A stretch of 5,102 nucleotides of DNA from Oscillospiraceae bacterium (GTDB taxonomy: Bacteria; Bacillota; Clostridia; Oscillospirales; Acutalibacteraceae): assembly GCA_902782805.1 (NCBI GenBank), contig CACZON010000215.1:1-5102 (forward strand), read 5' to 3'. Position 1 is the stretch's first letter. Every line of letters begins with the position of its first letter. The position numbers and the translations under genes were made by a program. The notes under the pieces are model-generated. The model saw only the letters and a program-made list of their open reading frames with translations. It was not told where the DNA came from and did no database searches. Shown here piece after piece: positions 1 to 5,102 of this stretch.

Positions 1-1
1 C

Positions 2-1399
2 CTGCGTAAACAGAATCATCTTTCACAGTCGCAGTTCGGCGAACAGGTCGGCGTATCCAACCGCGCCGTTTCCAAATGGGAAAACGGCGAATCCATGCCG
101 AGCACAGAAAAGCTGCTGCGCATCGCTGCGCTTTTCTCGGTGCCGGTGGGTTCGCTTCTCTCCGAAGAAGCATCCCCTGCCGACCGCGCGGCGGCCGAAG
201 GCATGCCCTCGCTCAGAGAGCTCTACCGGATCGGCAACGGCCCTTCGAGCTCCCATACCATGGCGCCGCAGCGCGCCGCGGCGTATTTTCGCGGCCTCTA
301 TCCCCGGGCGGACCGCTTTATCGCGGAGCTGTTCGGCTCGCTCGCAAAAATGGGAAAAGCCTACCGCATCGATTCCCTGATCCGCGATACTTTTGCACCG
401 AATAAAACCGAGATCCGCTTTCTGACCGGCGAAGACTCCCTGCCGCATCCCTGTACGATGCGTTTTTCCGCCTATTGCGGCGCAGCGCTGCTCGGCGAGC
501 TTGAAGCCTACAGCAGCGGCGGCGGCAGCTTCCAAATCAAGGGGGCGGAGCTTGCGCAGAACAGCGCGCTCTACGCCGAGCATACCTTTTCTCAGATTGC
601 GGCGGTTTGTGAAGAGAAGAAGCTCCGGCTCTGGCAGTACGCCGAAGAAAACGAAGGGCCGCAACTCTGGAGTTTTCTTTCTGAAATCTGGGAAGCGATG
701 GGAGAATCCATCGAAGGAGGCCTCGCCGAGGAAGGAATCCTCGAAGGCGGGCTCGGTGTACAGCGCAAAGCGAAATTTCTCTATAGCCAATCGCATATCG
801 ACGAAAGCGCCGAAACGCGCGAAAGCCGCCTTGTCTGCGCCTACGCGTTTGCCGTAAGCGAACAGAACGCTTCGTTCCGGCGCGTGGTAACGGCGCCGTC
901 CTGCGGCGCGGCCGGCGTTCTGCCGGCGGTCCTGCGCTACGCGAAAGAAAAGCGCGGGTTTACCGACCGCGAGATTTTACGAAGCCTCGCCACAGCGGGC
1001 GTCATCGGGAACCTGATCAAAACGAACGCTTCGGTCATCGGCGCGGAATGCGGCTGCCAGGCGGAAATCGGCAGCGCCTGCGCGATGGCGGCGGCGGCGC
1101 TCGGCGAATTGTACGGAATGTCTCTCAATCAAATCGAATACGCCGCGGAAATCGCGATCGAGCATCACCTCGGCCTTACCTGCGATCCGATCAAGGGGCT
1201 CGTTCAAATTCCCTGTATTGAGCGCAACGCGGTTGCGGCCATGCGGGCGATCAACGCGGTCAACCTTGCGAATTTCCTGAGCGATACGCGTAAGATCTCC
1301 TTCGACCTTGTTGTAAAAACGATGTATGAAACCGGGCGTGATCTCTCGCGTGTGTATAAAGAAACAAGCGAGGGTGGCCTCGCGAAGCTTTATCTGTAA
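2..1399 (+). CDS. sdaA: XRE helix-turn-helix / single-chain Fe-S L-serine dehydratase fusion (5' partial)
   Basis: The enzyme part deaminates L-serine to pyruvate and ammonia in the cytosol using a [4Fe-4S] cluster. The open frame enters from the left edge, and 465 residues are visible. Residues 1-56 form an XRE/Cro-type HTH, with the SQSQFGEQVGVS and VSKWENGE signatures and the Trp at 26. Probably only about 10 N-terminal residues are missing. After a short linker, residues 68 to about 185 match the serine dehydratase beta domain (GPSSSHTM at 80-87, HPCTM at 149-153, SSGGG at 171-175). The alpha domain follows (TAPSCGAAG near 301, GAECGCQAEIG, HHLGLTCDP, VQIPCIERNA, TMYETG). Cys352, Cys394 and Cys405 have the 42- and 11-residue spacing of the Fe-S ligands in the Legionella enzyme as I recall it. 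Oddities are GKAYRID (118-124) where relatives have a GKGHxTD-type motif, and no C-terminal Cys tail. Internal ATGs at 95 and 203 lack well-placed ribosome sites, so the HTH is part of the protein. The family call is firm; DNA binding and current activity are inferred. Confidence 0.9.
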   Translation: MRKQNHLSQSQFGEQVGVSNRAVSKWENGESMPSTEKLLRIAALFSVPVGSLLSEEASPADRAAAEGMPSLRELYRIGNGPSSSHTMAPQRAAAYFRGLYPRADRFIAELFGSLAKMGKAYRIDSLIRDTFAPNKTEIRFLTGEDSLPHPCTMRFSAYCGAALLGELEAYSSGGGSFQIKGAELAQNSALYAEHTFSQIAAVCEEKKLRLWQYAEENEGPQLWSFLSEIWEAMGESIEGGLAEEGILEGGLGVQRKAKFLYSQSHIDESAETRESRLVCAYAFAVSEQNASFRRVVTAPSCGAAGVLPAVLRYAKEKRGFTDREILRSLATAGVIGNLIKTNASVIGAECGCQAEIGSACAMAAAALGELYGMSLNQIEYAAEIAIEHHLGLTCDPIKGLVQIPCIERNAVAAMRAINAVNLANFLSDTRKISFDLVVKTMYETGRDLSRVYKETSEGGLAKLYL

Positions 1400-1431
1400 T
1401 TTTGATCTGCACGGCGCTCCTGCAAAACAGC

Positions 1432-1475
1432 AAAAAAACCGGCCTTTCCCATCGGAAGGGCCGGTTCCTTTGTTT
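1432..1475. terminator. Bidirectional intrinsic terminator between convergent genes
   Basis: A 13-bp stem (1437-1449 with 1454-1466, one G-U wobble) closes a 4-base loop. On the plus strand it is followed by CCTTTGTTT, which ends the serine dehydratase transcript. On the minus strand it is followed by a run of seven T, which ends the permease/kinase operon. It fills most of the 80-base gap between the two stop codons. Confidence 0.88.
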
Positions 1476-1479
1476 AAAC

Positions 1480-2718
1480 TCAATCGCGCCAAAGCAGCGC
1501 AACCGCGACATCGTTGACGTTTGTTCCGGTAGGACCGGTAACAATGAGGCCGCCGGTTTTTGAAAGCGCGTTGTAGGCATCGTTTTCCATAAGGACATCA
1601 TCTGCGGAAATTCCGAGTGCTTTGAGCGCTCCGAACGTATCGGAATCCGCGTAGCCGCCCGCCGCGTCGGTGGGGCCGTCGGTCCCGTCGCTCCCAACGG
1701 AGAAAACCGCTGCGTTTTTGATCCCGGCAATTCCCGCCGCAGCTGCAAGCGCGATTTCCTGATTTCTGCCGCCCTTGCCCTTTCCCGTAAGGCGCACTAC
1801 GGTTTCGCCGCCCGCGATAAATGCGAGCGCTTCGCCGTCATTTTGATGCGTTTTGAGGATCGAGGAAAGGAAGCTGCCGGCGTGGCGCGCCTCACAGCAG
1901 AGTTGATCAGTCAGGATCAGGGGCGTGTATCCCAGCCTGCGGCAGGTTTTTGCCGCCGCGGCGCAAAGCTCGCGAACGCTGCCGTTGATCTGCGTTTCTA
2001 CATTGTCAAGACGCTTCGGCGTTTCAACATCGAGCAGGCGAAGCGCTTCGGGGGATAGCTTCAACTGATATTTGCGAACAATGTTCTTCGCATCCTGATC
2101 GGTTGCAGCATCCGGGCAGACCGGCCCGGATGCGATCATATCGAGCGGATCTCCTAAAATGTCGGAGAGAATCACTGCCTCAACCTGCGCGGGTGCGCAA
2201 ATCTGGGCGAACCGGCCTCCTTTTACGGCAGAAAGGCGCTTGCGGATCGTATTGATCTCCACAATATCTGCGCCGCTGGCGAGGAGCTGAGAGGTGACGT
2301 CCTGCAATTCTTCGCCCGGGATCAGCGGCTTTTCAAAGAGAGCGCTGCCGCCTCCGGAAAGCAGAAAGAGCACCGTATCCTCCGGCTTGAGATCCTCTAC
2401 CAGATCGATCGCTGCCGCAGTTGCACGGAATGAGTTTTCATCCGGAATGGGATGTCCCGCTTCATAGCAATCAAAATTGGCGATCGGGCCCATGACGTGA
2501 TCGTATTTTGTGATAACAACACCCTTTTCGATCCGCTCCCCCAAAAAATCAGAGGCCGCTTTTGCCATCTGCCAGGCAGCCTTTCCGGCCGCGACCAGCA
2601 AAACGCGGCCGGGGTATTTCTTCCCTGCCAATGCGCGCTGCACCGCGGCGTCCGGCAAAACGGCGGCGATCGCTTCGCGGATGATTTCATCCGCGTGTGA
2701 ACGTAACAGCTGATTCAT
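1480..2718 (-). CDS. Glycerate kinase, type 2 (DUF4147/MOFRL family)
   Basis: This cytosolic kinase phosphorylates D-glycerate with ATP. Members of this family (GckA/TtuD-like) generally yield 2-phosphoglycerate, which enters lower glycolysis. The 412 residues match the usual length. Visible motifs in order are AGKAAWQMAK (44-53), EAGHPIPDENS (86-96), the glycine-rich LSGGGSALF (120-128), NTIRKRLSAVKGGR (156-169) and LSDILGDPLDMIASGP (184-199). The C-terminal MOFRL region follows with AGGETVVRLTGKGKGGRNQE (302-321), VGSDGTDGPTDAAGG (341-355) and GTNVND (398-403). No catalytic region looks broken. The ATG start was chosen because GAAGGAG lies 6 bases upstream; an in-frame TTG five codons earlier has that Shine-Dalgarno inside the coding sequence. 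It is the second gene of an operon behind a GntP-type permease, which supports a role in using imported glycerate. Whether the substrate is glycerate alone, or also related hydroxy acids, cannot be read from sequence. Confidence 0.95.
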   Translation of the reverse strand: MNQLLRSHADEIIREAIAAVLPDAAVQRALAGKKYPGRVLLVAAGKAAWQMAKAASDFLGERIEKGVVITKYDHVMGPIANFDCYEAGHPIPDENSFRATAAAIDLVEDLKPEDTVLFLLSGGGSALFEKPLIPGEELQDVTSQLLASGADIVEINTIRKRLSAVKGGRFAQICAPAQVEAVILSDILGDPLDMIASGPVCPDAATDQDAKNIVRKYQLKLSPEALRLLDVETPKRLDNVETQINGSVRELCAAAAKTCRRLGYTPLILTDQLCCEARHAGSFLSSILKTHQNDGEALAFIAGGETVVRLTGKGKGGRNQEIALAAAAGIAGIKNAAVFSVGSDGTDGPTDAAGGYADSDTFGALKALGISADDVLMENDAYNALSKTGGLIVTGPTGTNVNDVAVALLWRD

Positions 2719-2724
2719 AGCTTG

Positions 2725-2731
2725 CTCCTTC
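2725..2731 (-). promoter_or_regulatory. Ribosome binding site of the glycerate kinase (decides the start)
   Basis: The minus strand reads GAAGGAG, 6 bases before the ATG whose first base is at 2718. It directly abuts the T-run of the intercistronic hairpin, so transcription termination and translation initiation signals touch here. Confidence 0.85.
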
Positions 2732-2770
2732 AAAAAGGCGCGCCGAAAGGATCCGGCGCGCCGTATTTTT
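2732..2770. terminator. Intercistronic GC hairpin with U-runs on both strands
   Basis: A perfect 9-bp all-GC stem (2737-2745 with 2754-2762) encloses an 8-base loop. On the minus strand, the direction of the operon, it is followed at once by TTTTT. On the plus strand it is followed by GTATTTTT. By form it is an intrinsic terminator, yet it lies inside an apparent operon, between the permease stop and the kinase ribosome site. I saw no promoter between it and the kinase. It may give partial termination (more permease than kinase), protect the 3' end of a permease mRNA, or act as a regulated attenuator. The structure is certain; the role is inferred. Confidence 0.75.
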
Positions 2771-2772
2771 GT

Positions 2773-4131
2773 TCAGATAAAAAGACTTACAAGGAATATT
2801 TCGACCATTGCTGCAATACCGATGATCAATGTCATCAGTGTCTGCGTGCGATAGCCTTCTTCCGGCTTCATCTCTCCGAAATTCGTTACAACCCAGAAGT
2901 AGGAATCGTTGGCGTGAGAAACGGTCATCGCACCGGCACCGATCGCCATAACAACCAGGGCAATCTGCGCAGGAGCAACAAAGCCCAATACAGGCAGTAA
3001 GGGAGCCACAATACCCGCCGTTGTTGTAATTGCAACCGTGGAAGAGCCCTGCGCACTTTTGAGGATCGCAGAAAGAAGGAAGGGGAAGAAAATTCCGAGC
3101 GTCTCCAACACAGAAGCGTTTTCTTTGATAAAGTTGACCATGTCCGAGGAGGAAATCACTTTTCCAAGTACGCCGCCGGCAGCAGTAACGAACAGAATCG
3201 GGCCAACCGTTTTGAGTGTTTCGTTGGTCAGTTCATAGAATTCTTTTCCCTTTTTAGCTGTGAAAAGCTGAAGGATCGCAAGGATCGTACCTACGCCGAG
3301 CGCCATGATCGGCGTACCGAGGAAGGTAAGGAGCTGCGCCCCGAAGCCTTCCCATCCGGCCATGGTTGAAACCGAGGAAAGTGCCATGAGTAAAATCGGA
3401 ACAACCAGCGGAGCCAGTGCGTTGATGCCGTTCGGCAGCTTTCCGTATTCCGCTTTGAGTTCCTCGTAGGTTTTTACCACTTCGTCCTTGCCGCCGAGTT
3501 CATCCGCGCTTTTGATTTTTTTGCCGATAAAACGCGCAAAGATATATCCGGCGATCAGGGGGAAAATAGAGCAAAGCGCACCAAGACCGATCACCAAAAG
3601 GAGGTGCTCGCCTGCGCCCAGCGTCTGCGCCGCGGCAATCGGGCCGGGTGTAGGCGGAATGAATACATGCGCAATGTAGAGGCCGCAGGAAAGGCAGACC
3701 GTCATTGCCACACTGGATTTTCCGGTTCGTTTTACAAGCGCTTTCCGAATCGGATTGAGAATGACAAAGCCGCTGTCGCAGAATACCGGGATGGAAACGA
3801 CCCATCCCATCAGCTCCATCGCAAGCTCCGGATTCTTTTCGCCGACCAGCCGAATCACCATATCAGCCAGCTTCAGCGCGGCGCCGGTCTTTTCCAGAAC
3901 CGTTCCGATAAATGCGCCAAGGATAATGACAATACCGATGGAAGTAAACGTTCCTGAGAATCCGGATCCAATGATGCCCGGAACTTCTGCAAGAGGGATA
4001 CCGGCGACGATCGCCAGCAGGAGGGAAATCGCCATGATCGCCAGGAAGGGATGAACCTTCAGTTTGGAGATCAGAAGAATCATTGCGACAATCGCTGCGA
4101 TGAACACAATGATCAGAGGGATGCCTGTCAT
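2773..4131 (-). CDS. GntP-family permease, probably a glycerate/sugar-acid:H+ symporter
   Basis: This integral inner-membrane secondary transporter belongs to the gluconate:H+ symporter (GntP) family. It has 452 residues, typical of the family, with about a dozen hydrophobic segments and no cleavable signal peptide. Segments fall roughly at 3-22, 26-46, 58-80, 104-126, 140-165, 176-204, 237-256, 270-291, 308-326, 341-358, 370-403 and 430-452. A hydrophilic loop rich in Lys and Glu covers about 205-236. Family hallmarks seen are SIPVFCDSGF (113-122), HVFIPPTPGP (155-164), AQGSSTVAI (360-368) and SHANDSYFWVV (405-415). The ATG whose first base is at 4131 was preferred because CAGGAG lies 9 bases before it; an in-frame ATG seven codons upstream has no ribosome site. 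It is the first gene of a unit with a glycerate kinase 54 bases downstream, so D-glycerate is the best substrate guess, although the family also moves gluconate and other sugar acids. The family call is secure; the substrate is inferred from its neighbour. Confidence 0.93.
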   Translation of the reverse strand: MTGIPLIIVFIAAIVAMILLISKLKVHPFLAIMAISLLLAIVAGIPLAEVPGIIGSGFSGTFTSIGIVIILGAFIGTVLEKTGAALKLADMVIRLVGEKNPELAMELMGWVVSIPVFCDSGFVILNPIRKALVKRTGKSSVAMTVCLSCGLYIAHVFIPPTPGPIAAAQTLGAGEHLLLVIGLGALCSIFPLIAGYIFARFIGKKIKSADELGGKDEVVKTYEELKAEYGKLPNGINALAPLVVPILLMALSSVSTMAGWEGFGAQLLTFLGTPIMALGVGTILAILQLFTAKKGKEFYELTNETLKTVGPILFVTAAGGVLGKVISSSDMVNFIKENASVLETLGIFFPFLLSAILKSAQGSSTVAITTTAGIVAPLLPVLGFVAPAQIALVVMAIGAGAMTVSHANDSYFWVVTNFGEMKPEEGYRTQTLMTLIIGIAAMVEIFLVSLFI

Positions 4132-4140
4132 ATGCTTTTT

Positions 4141-4146
4141 CTCCTG
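4141..4146 (-). promoter_or_regulatory. Ribosome binding site of the permease (decides the start)
   Basis: The minus strand reads CAGGAG, followed by 9 bases and then ATG (first base at 4131). The site lies inside the seven-codon extension that an upstream ATG at 4152 would add, which argues against that longer form. Confidence 0.75.
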
Positions 4147-4149
4147 TTC

Positions 4150-4170
4150 CATAGTTTATTTGAAGCTATG
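4150..4170. repeat. Short inverted repeat in the permease operon leader
   Basis: CATAG and CTATG arms are separated by 11 bases, with further partial symmetry inside (TT facing AA). It lies a few bases downstream of the expected transcription start and upstream of the permease ribosome site. That position would suit an operator or a small leader hairpin. Arms of 5 bases are short enough to occur by chance, so function is uncertain. Confidence 0.3.
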
Positions 4171-4182
4171 CTCCATATAAAC

Positions 4183-4212
4183 ATTTTAAGAGATTCCCGA
4201 AACTTTTGTCAA
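4183..4212 (-). promoter_or_regulatory. Sigma-A promoter of the permease / glycerate kinase operon
   Basis: The minus strand has a perfect -35 TTGACA (4207-4212), an 18-base spacer and a -10 TAAAAT (4183-4188, five of six matches). Initiation is expected near 4176, leaving a leader of about 45 bases. It lies directly after the terminator of the uracil-DNA glycosylase gene, so the operon is an independent transcription unit. Confidence 0.8.
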
Positions 4213-4221
4213 GAAAAAGTC

Positions 4222-4259
4222 AAAAAAGTCCGGCCTTTGTATGAAAAGCCGGACTTTTT
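4222..4259. terminator. Intrinsic terminator of the uracil-DNA glycosylase gene
   Basis: A 12-bp perfect stem (4223-4234 with 4248-4259) with core GTCCGGC/GCCGGAC encloses a 13-base loop. On the minus strand it is followed by a T-run and a further T-rich stretch (GACTTTTTC). It begins 3 bases after the glycosylase stop codon. The arms also carry A- and T-runs on the other side, so it could stop plus-strand transcription too. Confidence 0.88.
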
Positions 4260-4261
4260 AA

Positions 4262-4852
4262 TTATTCTTTCTCATAATTCTTTGCGATATCAAGCTGTAA
4301 TTCGTCGATTTTTTCGCGCAGACGCAGAAAATCCTCGAACGCGTCCGGTTTATTGTTGGGATTTCGCAGCAGCGCCGCCGGATGGTAGGTCCCCATCATG
4401 AGATAATTTCCCTTTTTGAAAAAGACGCCGTGTTCCTTCGTGACCCGGAAATCCTCCTTGATGTAGCGCATCGCCGAGATACGCCCGAGGCATACGATGA
4501 TCGCCGGGCGGAGAATCGCGATCTGGCGCCGCAGCCAGTCGGCGCAGGCGGTCTGCTCCTCCGGCTTCGGGTCGCGGTTGTGCGGCGGCCGGCATTTGAC
4601 CGTATTGGTGATATAGATATTCGTTTTACGGTCGAGATCCACCGCCGCAAGGTATTTATCGAGCAGCTGCCCGCCGCGTCCGACGAATGGTTCCCCTTGG
4701 AGGTCTTCATTCTCGCCGGGGCCTTCCCCGATAAAAAGCACCTTCGCTTCCTTCGGACCGACGCCGAAAACGACGTGATGGCGCGTTTTGCAAAGCTCGC
4801 ACTTTTCGCACCCGAGACATTCCTGCCGCAGTTCTTCCCAGTTCTCAGCCAT
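4262..4852 (-). CDS. udg: Uracil-DNA glycosylase, family 4 (Fe-S type)
   Basis: This cytosolic base-excision repair enzyme removes uracil, from cytosine deamination or dUTP incorporation, out of DNA. At 196 residues it has the normal family 4 length. Four cysteines fit the [4Fe-4S] ligand pattern: Cys15 and Cys18 in CEKC, Cys87 in NTVKCRPP and Cys103 in EEQTAC. Cys12 and Cys21 are extra cysteines nearby. The uracil-binding motif GEGPGENED (42-50) and GEPFVGRGGQLLD follow, then LGRISAMRYI, then the C-terminal motif GTYHPAALLRNP with His157. GEGPG stands where many relatives have GEAPG, a mild variant. The ATG start was chosen because AAAGGAGGG lies 6 bases upstream and the conserved domain starts right after it. 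A longer in-frame extension upstream would run through the promoter into the divergent gene. It is monocistronic, with its own promoter and terminator, and is functionally unrelated to its neighbours. Confusion with other UDG families is unlikely given the cysteines and the GExPGxxED motif. Confidence 0.95.
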   Translation of the reverse strand: MAENWEELRQECLGCEKCELCKTRHHVVFGVGPKEAKVLFIGEGPGENEDLQGEPFVGRGGQLLDKYLAAVDLDRKTNIYITNTVKCRPPHNRDPKPEEQTACADWLRRQIAILRPAIIVCLGRISAMRYIKEDFRVTKEHGVFFKKGNYLMMGTYHPAALLRNPNNKPDAFEDFLRLREKIDELQLDIAKNYEKE

Positions 4853-4858
4853 CCAAAG

Positions 4859-4867
4859 CCCTCCTTT
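4859..4867 (-). promoter_or_regulatory. Ribosome binding site of the uracil-DNA glycosylase (decides the start)
   Basis: The minus strand reads AAAGGAGGG with a 6-base gap to the ATG (first base at 4852). This near-perfect Shine-Dalgarno settles the start against in-frame codons further upstream. Confidence 0.88.
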
Positions 4868-4916
4868 GAATTCATGCACCCGCACGGCGGAATACGCATC
4901 TGCCGTATCTGTTGAA

Positions 4917-4925
4917 ATTATAGCA
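4917..4925 (-). promoter_or_regulatory. Extended -10 promoter of the uracil-DNA glycosylase
   Basis: The minus strand has a perfect TATAAT (4917-4922) preceded by TGC, which is an extended -10 element. The expected -35 position holds only a weak match (ATGAAT). Initiation is expected near 4909, giving a leader of about 57 bases before the start codon. Confidence 0.7.
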
Positions 4926-4953
4926 TATTCCTTTTTGAAATTCATCTTTTTTC

Positions 4954-4982
4954 TTGAAATAAGCGGAAAAAGGGAGTAAAAT
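4954..4982 (+). promoter_or_regulatory. Sigma-A promoter of the pduL-like gene
   Basis: TTGAAA (4954-4959) and TAAAAT (4977-4982) are separated by 17 bases, each with five of six consensus matches. Initiation near 4989 would leave a leader of about 30 bases. It is divergent from the glycosylase promoter, and the two core elements do not overlap. Confidence 0.75.
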
Positions 4983-5000
4983 AAACTTGCATTAAACGCC

Positions 5001-5006
5001 AAGGAG
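5001..5006 (+). promoter_or_regulatory. Ribosome binding site of the pduL-like gene
   Basis: AAGGAG lies 11 bases before the ATG, which is somewhat long spacing. No better-placed start is present, and the protein reads into a conserved motif from this ATG. Confidence 0.7.
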
Positions 5007-5017
5007 TGTAATTCGTT

Positions 5018-5102
5018 ATGAAAATTATGGTTGAAACTTCCGCTCGCCACCTTCATCTCTCTCAGGAGCATCTTGATATTCTGTTCGGCGAGGGATATCA
5101 GC
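5018..5102 (+). CDS. pduL: PduL-like phosphate acyltransferase (3' partial)
   Basis: Only the first 28 codons are in the window; the gene runs off the right edge. PduL-family phosphotransacylases interconvert acyl-CoA (acetyl- or propionyl-CoA) plus phosphate with acyl-phosphate plus CoA, and usually work with an acetate or propionate kinase for ATP formation. The visible N-terminus contains VETSARHLHLSQEHLD followed by LFGEGY. This is the SARHxHLS motif that supplies metal-binding histidines in the family, then the conserved FGxGY segment. The frame starts almost directly at the catalytic fold, without the roughly 20-30 residue extension that targets PduL to microcompartments, so a cytosolic acetate-forming role seems more likely. 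It has its own promoter and ribosome site. The family call rests on a short but distinctive stretch; the rest of the gene and its downstream neighbours cannot be seen. Confidence 0.85.
   Translation, partial: MKIMVETSARHLHLSQEHLDILFGEGYQ

Noticed and set aside
23..796. Long minus-strand open frame (257 codons) opposite the serine dehydratase
   Set aside because: It lies wholly antisense to a strongly conserved gene, its product is Arg- and Phe-rich without a recognisable domain, and GC-rich third positions explain the lack of stops.
95..1399. Serine dehydratase as a shorter protein starting at the ATG at 95 or 203
   Set aside because: The ATG at 95 falls inside the HTH fold and has no ribosome site. 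The ATG at 203 has only GAAGG two bases away, too close to work well. The frame is open to the left edge with clear HTH coding.
977..1748. Overlapping minus-strand frames across the end of the dehydratase and into the kinase gene
   Set aside because: They run through the bidirectional terminator and are out of frame with or antisense to conserved genes; no ribosome site or domain was seen.
2719..2733. Upstream TTG start for the glycerate kinase
   Set aside because: It would place the strong GAAGGAG site inside the coding region and has no Shine-Dalgarno of its own.
2737..2762. Two AscI-type octamers flanking a BamHI-type hexamer, resembling a cloning cassette
   Set aside because: The two octamers are simply the two arms of a GC hairpin with a T-run after it, placed exactly between two native genes. 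Flanking sequence is continuous with the operon, so a terminator explains it without any vector origin.
4132..4152. Upstream ATG start for the permease (seven extra residues)
   Set aside because: No ribosome site precedes it, whereas CAGGAG is placed for the next in-frame ATG. The extra residues are charged and not part of the first membrane segment.
4396..4899. 167-codon minus-strand frame and a 177-codon plus-strand frame over the glycosylase gene
   Set aside because: Both are shadows of the family 4 glycosylase, whose own frame holds all the catalytic and Fe-S motifs. The shadow products are low-complexity and Arg/Ser-rich.
4853..5071. N-terminal extension of the uracil-DNA glycosylase by 73 residues
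   Set aside because: The extension would cover a TATAAT promoter and overlap the divergent pduL start, and it matches nothing conserved. The ATG at 4852 has a near-perfect Shine-Dalgarno.

Overview
The window looks like chromosomal DNA from an anaerobic member of the Clostridia, with the Oscillospiraceae/Ruminococcaceae side of the class the likeliest fit. This is inferred from strong purine-rich Shine-Dalgarno sites, sigma-A-type promoters in short AT-rich gaps, GC-rich third codon positions, and a gene set typical of such bacteria: an oxygen-labile Fe-S serine dehydratase, a family 4 Fe-S uracil-DNA glycosylase, a GntP-type permease and a PduL-type phosphotransacylase. No species can be named from the sequence alone.

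Layout. The left edge holds a plus-strand gene whose first few codons lie outside the window. It encodes an XRE-type helix-turn-helix domain joined in frame to a single-chain Fe-S L-serine dehydratase. It converges on a two-gene minus-strand operon, and a bidirectional terminator separates the two. The operon is, in transcription order, a GntP-family permease and then a type 2 (MOFRL) glycerate kinase. A very stable GC hairpin with a U-run lies between these two cistrons, directly before the kinase ribosome binding site. The operon has its own sigma-A promoter upstream of the permease. Further right, a minus-strand family 4 uracil-DNA glycosylase gene ends at a strong terminator. A divergent promoter region separates it from the first 28 codons of a plus-strand pduL-like gene that runs off the right edge.

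How the genes fit together. The permease and kinase form a plausible glycerate uptake unit, giving external glycerate, then internal glycerate, then 2-phosphoglycerate. Serine dehydratase turns serine into pyruvate and ammonia, and PduL interconverts acyl-CoA and acyl-phosphate. The three metabolic units therefore all feed lower glycolysis and acetyl-CoA/acetyl-phosphate energy conservation, while the glycosylase is housekeeping DNA repair. The most unusual item is the DNA-binding-domain/serine-dehydratase fusion. Its Fe-S cysteines are intact, but a motif normally conserved in the N-terminal catalytic domain is altered. It could be a self-regulating or DNA-binding enzyme, and it is the only candidate regulator visible in the window. 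No tRNA, rRNA, CRISPR array, insertion sequence or attachment site was seen, and no gene-free stretch exceeds about 170 bases.
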